Part shown: positions 12,447 through 22,850 of the stretch, piece after piece
How the letters are laid out: each line of letters begins with the position of its first letter
Numbering within the stretch: position 1 is the first letter of the stretch
NCBI RefSeq assembly: GCF_032062135.1
Contig: NC_092858.1
Location: 128,470,585 to 128,534,584 of the forward strand
Direction: 5' to 3'
From: Pyxicephalus adspersus
Lineage: Eukaryota > Chordata > Amphibia > Anura > Pyxicephalidae
DNA length: 64,000 nt
Made by a program: the position numbers and the translations under genes
Notes under the pieces: model-generated
Databases searched by the model: none
Told to the model about the DNA's origin: nothing
Seen by the model: only the letters and a program-made list of their open reading frames with translations

Positions 12447-14338
12447 AGTATTGAATCATTTCCACACCATTCATACTACACTGAAGTATTTGGCTACTGT
12501 AAGGATTATATTACAATCTTTCTTTTTTTTGTCATGACTGTGGTTTGTAACCTTTATTTTTCCTGCTTTTAATTTAAAACATGGGATATGGTTTCTATAA
12601 GCTATTGCACAGTAGAAAATAAAGCATACTATACATCTGGTTACTATGAGCAGCTACTTCATTTTTTTAGCATTATCTGCTACTGAATGTTGTTACCTCT
12701 GCATTAACCTCCAATGATCTTCTGAAACTTTGAATGTAGCAGAACGCATATATAAAAACAGAGAAAATTATTAGTGGTCTAATGATAAAGGAAACTATGC
12801 AGAAAGAATGCAGCAGTTGTAGATATTACAGCTCCCAGCAAATGGGAGGTTTCCGCTCACAAACCCTGCTTGTTAAATTTCTGTCCTGCCCTTGAACTGA
12901 CAAGTAAACATTGGCCTCAAGATTAAAAGATGAATCAAATATAAGACACACACACAAGAAACAAAGACTGGTGGAGTTAGGCAGGATGGTGGACGTTTTA
13001 CAATAATTGAACTGCAAAAATTATATCTTGACATTACAGTACAACAGTTGATTGAAATAGGTGTTTGCTGCTGTCCCAAGGTTGTTCTTTGTCTGCAAAT
13101 TATTCTAAATGCTTTTTAAATCTGTTCATACTGCAGATATTAAATTAGTGGTTAAAAGTTTTAATGCATTACAACTTGTCATTAAGGTTTTTTACCTTTG
13201 GCAATTCTATTTCACCGATCCCAACGAATGATAAATAACTGAGATCAATGTTCAATTCAGCCGCATCCATTTATTTGGCAGGGTGGTCCTATTCAATATT
13301 ATAGGGGCCTGTTTATTCTGTGACAAGGCAATAGTCACAGATACAGACAAACAATGATCATTGAAATTATGTTCATTTCACATTTATATGTACACTCTGT
13401 AACTAGGCTAATAATCTAAAATAATAGATATTAGATATTGTTACATTTAAATACCATGTGCAAAGCAACCGTACAAATGATTAGGTGCAACTGATGGTGT
13501 TGCAAGCATGTTTAAAAAAAATTTTAAACACGGGCCGGTTAAATTCATGCAGACAGTTAACACTCAAGGGCCTGATTCATCAAGCAGCATTATCACTTAA
13601 GGCATGCTGAAATGACATATGATAACTGGTTGAGAGGACACTTCAGCATATATTAAACACAATTTAAGGTGCCTCAAATGCTTTGCCAGTTTCAAGAACC
13701 AGGGTCAGTGAAGCTGAAATGTGTAGTGCTGATCTACCAACAGGAAACTAAAATGCTATTCCCTACACTTTGAGCTGCAGTGAATGATATCATTCTGCCT
13801 AAGCGTAGCTAAAATTTAGTATTTGAATAAAGCAATATGCTTGCTTTATTATTACAACTATTTTTTTTTTGCTCCTAGTTCATAAAACACATAAAAGTTT
13901 GGATCGGTACAAAGTGATTTTACACGTGCAAAGTACAAAGTGTTCAGAAAGAGCTAATACATTTTTGGGGAACAAACAGACCTTTTTCAGCAGGACTTGG
14001 TATTTTAGGCCGGAGAGAATGGTCTAGAACCAAAAATGGAATGGAAGCCATAGGGCATAAAGCATATAAATGTATTGGGACTGTGTTGGGTAACATTTTC
14101 AATGTAGCCCCTAAAAGCTGATGTGAATGAGGCCTTACACATTTTTACATCAATTAAATTACCAAAAGTTATGCTATATGCAGAGTATGGGCCAGGCATA
14201 TTAATATTTACAATCACAATAATAATAATATTAAAAGGTAAAACTCAGCTTTCTAGGTATTTTTACTACACTTTGCACAATTTTGTAGACCACAGGAAAC
14301 CAATTAAAATTCCACCATACAGAAACAATATTTGCAGT
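12447..14338. other. unannotated AT-rich DNA
   Basis: No gene was recognised. GGGCCTGATTCATCAAGCAGC near 13568, and a similar phrase near 23176, are probably fragments of a dispersed repeat, without definable ends. Confidence 0.45.
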
Positions 14339-14350
14339 GGTGTATATATA

Positions 14351-14393
<43 letters not shown>
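14339..14393. repeat. (TG)n/(TA)n microsatellite
   Basis: A GTGTATATATATATATGTGTG segment leads into a pure TA dinucleotide run to about 14393. It is a simple repeat, likely polymorphic and prone to forming cruciforms. An overlapping open frame ending in Tyr-Ile repeats is only a translation of this run. Confidence 0.9.
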
Positions 14394-14395
<2 letters not shown>

Positions 14396-15204
14396 CGTTA
14401 AACTGCATAATTTAAATTAGTTATGCATTGCAGATGGTCTTCATAAACGTTTGAAATATGTTTTCAGTTTGCAGCAGGCACTGCTACTTTTAGTATTATT
14501 TATTGAAAATATGGTAAATATTTTTATGTGGTTGGAACTTTTAAATACCAATGCTCCCCTTTGAAAATGTTTCCTTTGCATAAGTTCATGTGACAGCATT
14601 TCTGATATCCCATTAATTCCTCTCTCAGTGACAGTGGTCACCATGACAAATAAAGCAGGTGACCTTACAAAGGTTCTAACCTTTCCAAATTGAATTTAAA
14701 ATGGTTTAGTTTTGATAAACTTTACCAATAAGACCACTTTTGTACTGAGATGTAACTGGGATTTCAAGTAACGCGTTAACAGTTACTGTAAATTATAAAG
14801 CCTACTGTACCTAATGGTAAATCTTGCCCTGGCTGGTAGGGAATAGCGTTTTAGCTACTGCTGTTGCATATTCTACATTTACTTAAAAAAATATCATTAA
14901 ATTTAACCTGTCAAAAACATAATCAAATCAGATTGATTATGTGTTAAAACATGAGCGGGATTACTGATCAATATCTCTTGAGATACAGGAAGCCAAATTA
15001 ATATTTAAATATAAAGCTATGCTATAAAGTCTATCCAGAAATTTTATTTTATGAAAAAAAAAAAAAAAAACACACAACTGTCAATGACACCCAATGATCT
15101 AGCAAACTAAATGTCATCCAGGTATGATTTAGGTATAGTTTCATTATTGCGTTTCGATACTTTATGCACATGTTTTCAAACAATCGTTATCCATAAGGCT
15201 TACA
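14394..15204. other. unannotated AT-rich DNA with poly-A tract
   Basis: This is non-coding sequence. A run of 17 A lies at 15054-15070. I found no gene or complete repeat. Confidence 0.5.
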
Positions 15205-15206
15205 TA

Positions 15207-15372
15207 TGAGGGTTCTTCAAAGAAGTTTCTGCACTAATTTATGTGTTTCGCAGCCATCTTCACCACAGTGTGATAACTCTTATACTAAACTTCAAGGTCA
15301 GTTACTACACCTCCCGTCCTCATTGTTTACAATGAAAATATAAAAGTGTGGAAACTTTTTGAAGACCCCTCA
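15207..15372 (+). mobile_element. mariner-type MITE (166 bp), TA target site
   Basis: The inverted ends are TGAGGGTTCTTCAAAGAAG on the left and, read from the right, TGAGGGGTCTTCAAAAAG. Both are flanked by TA (15205-15206 and 15373-15374). A TA target site and a GAGGG.TCTTCAAAAAGTTT terminus are typical of mariner elements, whose ends often run on into AAGTTTC.GCAC as here. No transposase remains, so this is a deletion-derived, non-autonomous copy. Confidence 0.85.
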
Positions 15373-15374
15373 TA

Positions 15375-16830
15375 TATACCATATAGCCTATTAGTAAGCA
15401 AATATAAAGGGAAGTCAATTAGAATCAGCCTTAATGATTTTCAGCATTTAGCATCCAGCTTTAAGAAGCTTGAATATTTCTTTTCATTGTATATTTCCAA
15501 AGTTTTATTGTATAAACCCACTGACCTGATTACCTCAAGAACATATATCAGGGACAAACAAGTGCAATACATCAAAGGTTTTAACCTTTTTTTTCAAGTG
15601 GCATTTATCTGCCCCTTGATAAAGGGTATTATTGGAACAAGCAAGTTTGTTCTTTTCTTAGAAATTTGCACACTAAATGTTTCAGATGCTACTTGCAGTA
15701 TCCAAGACTAGTTAAATGCTCCAACCGCTTTCATAGATTATGTAATTCCATATGAAAGTTAAAAAAAATATATTCTGCTTCAACCTCAAGCAAACACCTG
15801 CACAAGCATTTGCAAATGCCTAGCAGTTACCACCTGTTACCGCTCTGGGGCACCTAATAGTTGCCAGTAGGGAAGCGGAAGCTATAAATGCTGGGGTTTA
15901 TTTTGGCTAGTTTCAGGTTGGTCCAAGAGTATTTCATTACAAGTAGCAATGGCAAAAATCCAGGGTGTTTCAGGGACAATTATAACCCTCTTGATCAGGA
16001 AAAAAAGCCAATAAGCAATACATGTGTCCATAACAAACAAAAAATACAAAACAGAGGATTAACGAGAATATAAAATGTATATTTATATTTCCAAAAATGT
16101 GTGAACAGAAGCATTAGAAGAATAGTAAAATTACAAATAAGTAATAATTTCTCAAATTGCTGCCTAGTGTTTGGATGGTTTTCACATTAGCAAAGAAAAC
16201 CAACTCAGAACGTACACCTCCTGTCCATATCCTTTCAATATCCTATATTTGGACTTCAATTTACCCATCTGCGTTTTTCATTGATTCATATCCCATGGAT
16301 TCATTCTTGAAAGAGATTCCTATTGGTCATGTTTTAATTTCCATCTGAGAGCAAGCTGAATGGGCCTGATGTATTATGTGTGCGATTCAAAAGAAAAGCT
16401 TAAAATCCAATGTGAATGGACATGAGCAACAAACAAAATTGTGATAAAGCACTGTTAGGGTGGATTTTGGTAACCATCCCTTGGTGTTCTTTAAACATTT
16501 TTCCTAAACCAGTTTGTGGATTCCAGTGGTGCTAAAATATTACAAAATATTCAAAAGACAAAGTATTTGATTTATAAATCACCGCCGTAGATGTCCTAGA
16601 TTCTTTCTAGTTGATTGATGGGCAAATTTTAAGATACTGTACCATTTTAGAGTTCCTACGTAGTAAATTTAGTGTCATATAAAAGTTAGATTAGGGTAAA
16701 CTAAATGGACATTATGGTTTTAACACAGGCAAATTGTTGAGGAGATAACATTTTCAGGCCAAGTGAGGCTGGAGTTGTTTTTTAAAGTGCAGTGGTGGCT
16801 TATTGTTGGCCTTATAAAACAGAAATCTAT
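15375..16830. other. unannotated DNA with a MITE fragment near 15780-15875
   Basis: The part at about 15780-15875 (CAAGCATTTGCAAATGCCTA, then TACCGCTC) shares short phrases with the repeat at 48660-48965 and is probably a fragment of it. The 121-codon frame at 15346-15711 starts inside the mariner MITE and shows no domain. Nothing else is recognised. Confidence 0.4.
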
Positions 16831-16890
16831 AGAATACACTATGTATTGTGTACCAATGAAAAGAATACCACACAATTCATAGTGTATTCT
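16831..16890. other. 60-base hairpin, 21-bp stem
   Basis: Bases 16831-16851 and 16870-16890 are inverted copies with a single mismatch. The stem begins AGAATACACTATG, and the 18-base loop is 16852-16869. It could be the core of a small foldback transposon, or a transcribed hairpin. The stem is short for a typical animal pre-miRNA and no flanking stem extension is seen. Confidence 0.7.
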
Positions 16891-18469
16891 GTGGTCCAAT
16901 AGCAAATTACATGGGGGAACTGATGTAGCCAAGCTTTGATTTTTTTTCTCCCAAGGTTAATGGAATGAAAAGGAAGGAACCAAACATAACTAAGGACAAT
17001 ATAGGAACTAATGGAAGAAAAGAGCTCCAAGGAAAGAAAAGAAGTGTAATGTGTATTAGTGAAGACAGGGACAAAGACTAAGTAAATCACATAGGAGGAC
17101 ATGGCTTTTAGAGACTTCACTATTGCCTAGGAATGTACTTTTTAGACATGTTTGTCACTTATTGACCATAAACATGTGCAAGGCATAACAATTTACTTTG
17201 AGTACATAAAATGTACAATATATTTAGGGAGTAAATATAGAAACTGTGGTTTGAAGGTTTCAACTAAAGATTGAATACAATTGGTTACATATTCAATATT
17301 GTACAATTGCTATTGTCTTGACTTTTTTGGTGACCAAAAGACTTGATTTTCAATTTTATCTGTAGCACCACATATGGGTAACACATAGGTAACACTATTT
17401 GTAATTTTATAAATTATTTTATGGTTACTAGTCATAAGAACATGGCAGAGCAGCTCAGTCATGATTATCGGTTTGATTTTCCATTTGGCTAACTGCTGCC
17501 TCCAATTCTTTTGGTAAAAATTCCAAAGCACTGATAAGCCAAACCTAACCAATAGCATCCACTACATAAGTATATTGTACCCAGATTACACTAAATCTTT
17601 TTTTACAATGGAACAAAATGTCTATACTTCCAAGCACTGCAAAACATCCACACTATTCATTTTAACACTAAATATAAAGCCACCCTAGAAGGAAATATTG
17701 TTTCTGTTGCTGTTACCAACAACATCCATTTTTAGGTTGTTGTTTATAGGTCAAGATTATAAATTAAAATAGAAACATGGATTATTAAAAGGACAGTTGG
17801 TCTAGTTTAAAACTCAGTATTTAGATCAGAACAGGAAAATTCACTCTCCAATAGCTGAGCTGTAAAGTATACCTGTCATTGATAGTAAACGATGTGTTTT
17901 TGTTTAGTTTTTCAATACCATTAAAAAAAAAAAATCTGTGTGATCTCCCCCTGATATTAAAACCACACTGTTTAATATGCTTAGGACACTGCCGGACAGA
18001 AAATGGGGACAGCAAGCATATGTGCCCCTTCCTAGCCATAAAAGCCCTTGGTATACAGCTTTCATAACCAGCGAGTTTTAGACTGATTGTTGGAGTTGCA
18101 AAGGAGCAGAAACACATTATAAATTGTGTATGTGAGAAAAGGAAGAGGTGACTAGAAAGGATAAAAGAAAAATATCATTAGCAGAGGGGAGGTTGTGTTT
18201 AGGATGGTCTCTGAAAATAGGTGCAGTTATGTAAGGGGGAGTCAGACTGTAGAAAGCTTTGTAAAGATGTTAGAACCTTAAACTGTGTCCTCGTGTGAAA
18301 GGTGGAAAGGGATTGACTGAGTGGAATAGCATAAATGAGAAGAGAGGTAGTTTAGCAGTGCAGCAGAGTTCAAGATGGACTGGAATGGAGCCAGTCAGTT
18401 TGTTGGTATGCCACAGAGAAGGGCGTTACAGTAATCAAGTTAGGGTATTATAAGGACATGTACGATTCT
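16891..18469. other. unannotated AT-rich DNA
   Basis: Minus-strand frames at 16839-17120 and 17821-18117 (93 and 98 codons) have no recognisable domain. About 18180-18440 resembles a dispersed vertebrate repeat, but I could not define ends. No gene was supported. Confidence 0.4.
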
Positions 18470-18586
18470 ATTTTTGTGTCTGGATGTGAAAGTGCAATGC
18501 TAATTGTATTTCTGCAGAAACAATTCTGGTTCTATTACTATAGTGCTGACTGTGCCTCTGTTGACATGCTTATGCTTGTGTAAGTA

Positions 18587-19109
18587 CAGTGGTACCTTGG
18601 TATAAGTCCTTAATCCGTTCCAGAACCTTGGACTTATACCAAACCAAATTTTCCCATAAGAAATAAAAGGAAAATGATAAATTTGTTTCCATGAAAAAAA
18701 AAATTAAACACTGCCTAATACTAAAGTACATAATAACAAAAGCAATGAGATGAAATAAATGAAAATGTAACCTCACTTTACCTTGCTGAGAATAGTCGAG
18801 TACCTACTAGGATGGTGCTGAGAAGGGAGGAGGAGGAGATGTTCTGTAATTCACAGAGAGTTATAGCGCGGGTTGTTCACTGAATGGTAGTAACTGGCAT
18901 ACTGACACTCGTAGCAGTCGTGGCTTTGTCTCGAGATCGGTAAATAAGGGTAGCGCGTGCTATTATGACTCATTTTGACCCATACAAGTTCTAGCACAAA
19001 GGTTGTATACCAAGCAAAGGTTGTATACCAAGCAAGATTTTTTGTGTCCAAACAGGCCTTTTACCAAGTTGGACTTATTCCAAAGCGGACTTATACCGAC
19101 ATACCACTG
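18587..19109 (+). mobile_element. pogo/Tigger-type non-autonomous element (523 bp), TA target site
   Basis: The left end is CAGTGGTACCTTGGTATAAG and the right end reads inward as CAGTGGTATGTCGGTATAAG, giving inverted termini of about 20 bp with three mismatches. TA lies at 18585-18586 and at 19110-19111. CAGTGGTACCT termini with TA duplication are typical of pogo-like Tc1/mariner transposons. The interior has no transposase. It contains a local duplication, with AAAGGTTGTATACCAAGCA twice near 18999 and 19016. It sits inside the minisatellite array. Confidence 0.85.
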
Positions 19110-19250
19110 TATAGTACTTTTAGGCAATCTTTTGGCTCTATCTAAATGGCAGTGGAGTATGGTATGGAGTGCTTATCTGCTTCTGTCCATGTCGCTACAG
19201 TACTGATTGTGTCTTAGGGCACATTTTTGAATGTTGAGATGGTATACATT

Positions 19251-19475
19251 GGGCCTGATTTATTAAAGCTCTCCAGGGCTGGAGAGGATACACTTTCATC
19301 TGTGAAGCAGTGTGATCAAGCAAACCTGAAATGGATCTGGTCCAGGATTGAAAACATTTGCTAGCAAATAGCAAATTACTTTTAGGAAATCCATTCCAGG
19401 TTTGCTGGATCACCCCGCTTCAATGATGAAAGTGTATTCTCTCCATGCCATTGTAAGCTTTAATAAATGAGGTTC
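19251..19475 (+). mobile_element. palindromic MITE (GGGCCTGATTTATTAAAGC family), 225 bp
   Basis: The whole element is a long imperfect foldback. GGGCCTGATTTATTAAAGC at the left mirrors GCTTTAATAAATGAGGTTC at the right. The interior arms (GGATACACTTTCATC against GATGAAAGTGTATTC, and AAACCTGAAATGG against CCATTCCAGGTTT) mirror too. ATT borders it on both sides, possibly a 3-bp target duplication. It is the second insertion in the 44-46 bp minisatellite. The superfamily is not certain. Confidence 0.8.
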
Positions 19476-19830
19476 ATTGTGTCTTTGTAGGCATTCTTCT
19501 GGTTGTGCCGGTACAGTACTGACTGTGTCTTTGGACAAGTTTCTGGACGTGTAAGTCTGGTGCTAATTGTATCTGTGGACGTGTTTCTGAATGTGTTAGT
19601 ATGGTACTGACTGTGTTTGTGGGCATGTTTCTAGTTGTAGTTGTACATATGAATATGTGAGAGTGGTACTGATTGTGCCTGTGCATATGTTTCTGGAAGT
19701 ATCAGTACATTAACGATTGTGTCTCTGCAGGCATGTTTCTAAATGTATCAGCACAGCACTGTTTTTTGTCTTTGCAGACATGTTTTTCTTGTGTAAGTAT
19801 AGTACTTTTGTTGTCCCGGTAAACATGTTT

Positions 19831-20635
19831 TTACTTTGATTTTTGTAATTGTGTTTATATGGCAATGATAGTATAAGTGTTCCTAAGGTAAATTTACATT
19901 AATTTTGTGTTGTTGTAAGAATCTGTTTTGTAAGTTGGAAGGGGAGAAGGTAGCTGGACTGGGGAAAAAAAAACAGATCCAGCCTTGACCAGAGGGAGAA
20001 TCAGAGATCATCTTAAAAAAAATTAGGAAGCGGAAGAATGTTTATACATACAGTACTAACATTGCAAACACTTAAGCCTAACAGATGTATGGGAAAATAA
20101 ATAAATAAATATGGTAGGGATCATGGTAAAATAGCGACCTCCCTAATAATTCTTTTGTAGTTTTATGTAGTGCCCATAGTGTTAGTTTGTTCTATTTCAG
20201 GAATGTTGGAAATTAGTTAGCACTTTAAATTATTTTTTAGAATTTCTCAATGTTTATGTTATAGAAATTAAAGCTTTTTGTAACTCCCCATTTATTGTAA
20301 TTTACCCATTTTATTAACTTGACCAACTGTAGATAAAATGCTTCCAGTATACACTCAATACATTTTTCATTACCATCTGTGTTATAGTATAGACATATAC
20401 CAGTATAAATACAAAATAATCTACAGGTATAAAAAACATAGTAAAAAAGGTCATACACAAATTGATTTTCCTGTTTGGTTGAGCATTCTATTTGAATATT
20501 TCATAAAATCAACCTTAAGTCAATAATGTATTTCTGAATTCCATTTGACCAAAAGCAAGCAATTTCAAGTATAGAATAAAAAAAAAGCATGGTTGGAAAA
20601 TTTCTATTAATCTTACAGGAATCAGACAGGTTTTT
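19831..20635. other. unannotated AT-rich DNA
   Basis: No gene and no repeat family was recognised. AAATAAATAAATAAATA near 20096 is a short simple repeat. Confidence 0.5.
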
Positions 20636-20918
20636 TAAAGTGTAACTAAATCCACATTGCTCACCTATCTACGTTCCAGCGAAGGAAGCCACCATCTTCC
20701 TTATCTTCTTTCTCTATTAGATTATCTTTGGCCATCTTAATTGGCCGTACCAGGATGGCGTAACCCCGTGCAGGCACGCGGGAGTTCATTATTCCCAGAA
20801 CACGGAAGGAAAACCGGGATTACCTGACAACCAAAGCTTTGATGTTAGAAACAACATTGTCTGTCCCTTTCTGCAATAATGACCTGTCTGATCATGCAAA
20901 CTTTAGTTCCACTCTAAG
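20636..20918 (+). mobile_element. MITE with TTTAAAGTGTAACTAAA / TTTAGTTCCACTCTAA ends
   Basis: The ends TTTAAAGTGTAACTAAA and TTTAGTTCCACTCTAAG are inverted to each other with a few mismatches. The GC-richer interior includes a segment around 20860-20890 that returns, reverse-complemented, at about 42945-42970. The two sites therefore carry copies of one family in opposite orientations. I could not fix a target duplication. Confidence 0.7.
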
Positions 20919-21439
20919 ACCTCTTGTCTGAATTCCATTCATTTTTTATTTTTTAAACATTCAAACATTTGCTAATCTTTATTAACTGCGCGTTTATGCA
21001 AGTTTATTAAGTAAAACTATAGTGAATGATTTGCATTTTGACCCTTTAAAATAATAGATACTAAACAATCAACTGTGCATCAACTGCAGTGTGTGGTAGA
21101 AGGATCAAATGATTTTCAATTGACTTTCATGTTGAACAAGTCAATCAATTTAAAAATCAAATTAAAGTTTATTCATGCTTTATTAATAAATCTGGAAAAT
21201 TCTTTTCTCTGTTGGATGTAGCTCCAGAAGTGAAGTTTGAATACCCTAAAGATAACCCTAAACTTTCTCTTAGAGTGTTACAATTGCTTCTTAAAGATAC
21301 CTAAATTAGGTTGCATACAGGATTTCTAAAAATGTACCCACCCTTAAAAGATCTATTAAAAGGCAAAGACCTCCAAGACTGCAGAGTTTTTCCAACTTGT
21401 TGAATATCTAGAAATCATCATTATGTACATGCAATGAAT
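20919..21439. other. unannotated AT-rich DNA
   Basis: No gene or repeat was recognised. Confidence 0.5.
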
Positions 21440-21530
21440 ATTTATTTATACAGTACTAAAAGAAATATTGTTTCCTTTCATAAACAAGTACATAATTTTA
21501 TGCATACAAGCAGTTAGCAATATTCACTGT
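21440..21530 (+). repeat. dispersed repeat, copy A
   Basis: The segment AATATTTATTTATACAGTAC ... TTTCCTTTCATAAACAAGT ... TGCATACAAGCAGTTAG is nearly the same as 25905-25989, in the same orientation. The family is unknown to me. Copy B ends exactly where another transposon begins. Confidence 0.7.
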
Positions 21531-22449
21531 TCACAAAATAATCCATCAACATATTGAAGAATAATATTTACTAATATTAAAAAATAAAAATAAATGTTTA
21601 CCTCTGGCATTAAAGGATACAAATCATGGTTAAATTGAGGAATGTATTATTAAAAAAACTTACCCATAGTTTAAGTTATAAATTTAAATTCTAATCTTTG
21701 ACATTTGCAGCTCAGACAGCTTTAATAAGGTAACTAATTATAGTTTCTATATATTTTATTATAACTTTGATTAGGTCCTTTCTAAACTACATAAATATGC
21801 ATGTTTCTTTGTGTCATACCTCACTTATTTCCACTAAATCCCGCTCCTCCAATCACTTTCAGCTGTTACTCTCTTGTCTACATTCAGCTCTCAATCATTT
21901 TATTCTCATTATCCAGTAAAACTTTTTCCACTCCTATCACTCTTTTATAGATGATAGCTCCTGCTTTGCATCTTCTCCGTGTGTAAAATGATAAGTTGAC
22001 AGTACCCCTCCACTACCTAAAAACAATAACTCCTTCTATGGAGACCTCTTCTTCTCTACACAATAGGCTTCCACGTCCTGTAAATGCCATGCTCCAGACT
22101 GCACAGTTGATCTCTGTAGACTTCCATGAGGTAAAGGAGAGAGATGGCCACATAGAAGTCTACTGGATAAGCTCAGAAGAGAGCCACACAGAAGTTTATA
22201 GGGGTGTACTGTGCATGTGTAGGTAGCACAAAGCAAATTGCAGCAGGATGTAAACATTGTGACAGGCCCTAGCTCTACCCGTCCCGTGGGGTACTGGATG
22301 GAGGAAGGAAGGCAAGAGAGAAAACCCAGTATAAAAAACATAAAATGTGATTTTTGTTCCTAAATGACACATGGTGATCATACAGTCTTTATATCCCCTT
22401 ATTCTTTTTGGTCAAAGTCTCCTCTCCTGGTTTAAATTCTGTAGCTATT
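21531..22449. other. unannotated DNA
   Basis: Overlapping frames at 21996-22226 (plus) and 22036-22341 (minus) have no known domain. The higher GC part near 22040-22320 may be an old repeat, but no ends were seen. Confidence 0.4.
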
Positions 22450-22850
22450 TAATAACATTGAGCATTCACCTAAAAATTGCTTGTCAAAACTAGGCCTTCA
22501 TTTTTCAATTTCTTGGAAAAAGACTTTGATGAAAGCAGCAGCAGCCCCACATATTTGATGACCTGAAAGATACGAGAGGACCGCGTTGCAGCGATTGAAC
22601 AGAAGAGGGGGAAGGTTCTTTTGTATCGCAAAACACGTTTGCAGCGAGCAGAAAGTGCTCTCTGGTGCCTAATGCAATACGCATCACAGACAGCGCTAGA
22701 GGAAATTACAGCTGACACCCATTCTGCTCAGTATGAGCGTGCAGAACACTGCCACTGTGGTTTCCTCACCCTCTTGATAATTAAAGGTATAATTTATTTT
22801 TCATTCTCTCTTCTGTGTGCTATGTAACTGTTTTTAACAATTCTCTAGGC
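22450..22850. other. candidate conserved non-coding block
   Basis: This is unique sequence of balanced composition, rich in CAG and GCAG words (AAAGCAGCAGCAGCCCC near 22532) and CpG-containing phrases such as GAGGACCGCGTTGCAGCG near 22575. It has no inverted ends and no tandem repeat. Open frames on both strands overlap one another, which argues against coding use of any single one. A regulatory element is possible but unproven. Confidence 0.2.

Larger units (their letters stand above)
18538..19830 (+). repeat. degenerate 44-46 bp minisatellite split by two transposons
   Basis: The clearest units run from about 19508 to 19830, each holding GTACTGACTGTGTCT, then GCATGTTTCTG, then TGTGTAAGTA. 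Boundaries fall near 19512, 19559, 19603, 19665, 19709 and 19755. A matching unit (GTGCTGACTGTGCCTCTG) lies at 18542, ahead of the pogo-type element. Another (GTACTGATTGTGTCTTAGG) lies at 19199, between that element and the second MITE. So one array of about ten units was opened twice by insertions. Units have diverged strongly, implying an old array. No gene overlaps it. Confidence 0.78.

Noticed and set aside
14123..14401. 92-codon frame ending in Tyr-Ile repeats
   Set aside because: The C-terminal half is a translation of the TA/TG microsatellite.
18538..19830. CRISPR-like repeat-spacer array
   Set aside because: Units are contiguous and all diverged, with no constant repeat and variable spacer. 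The genome is eukaryotic.
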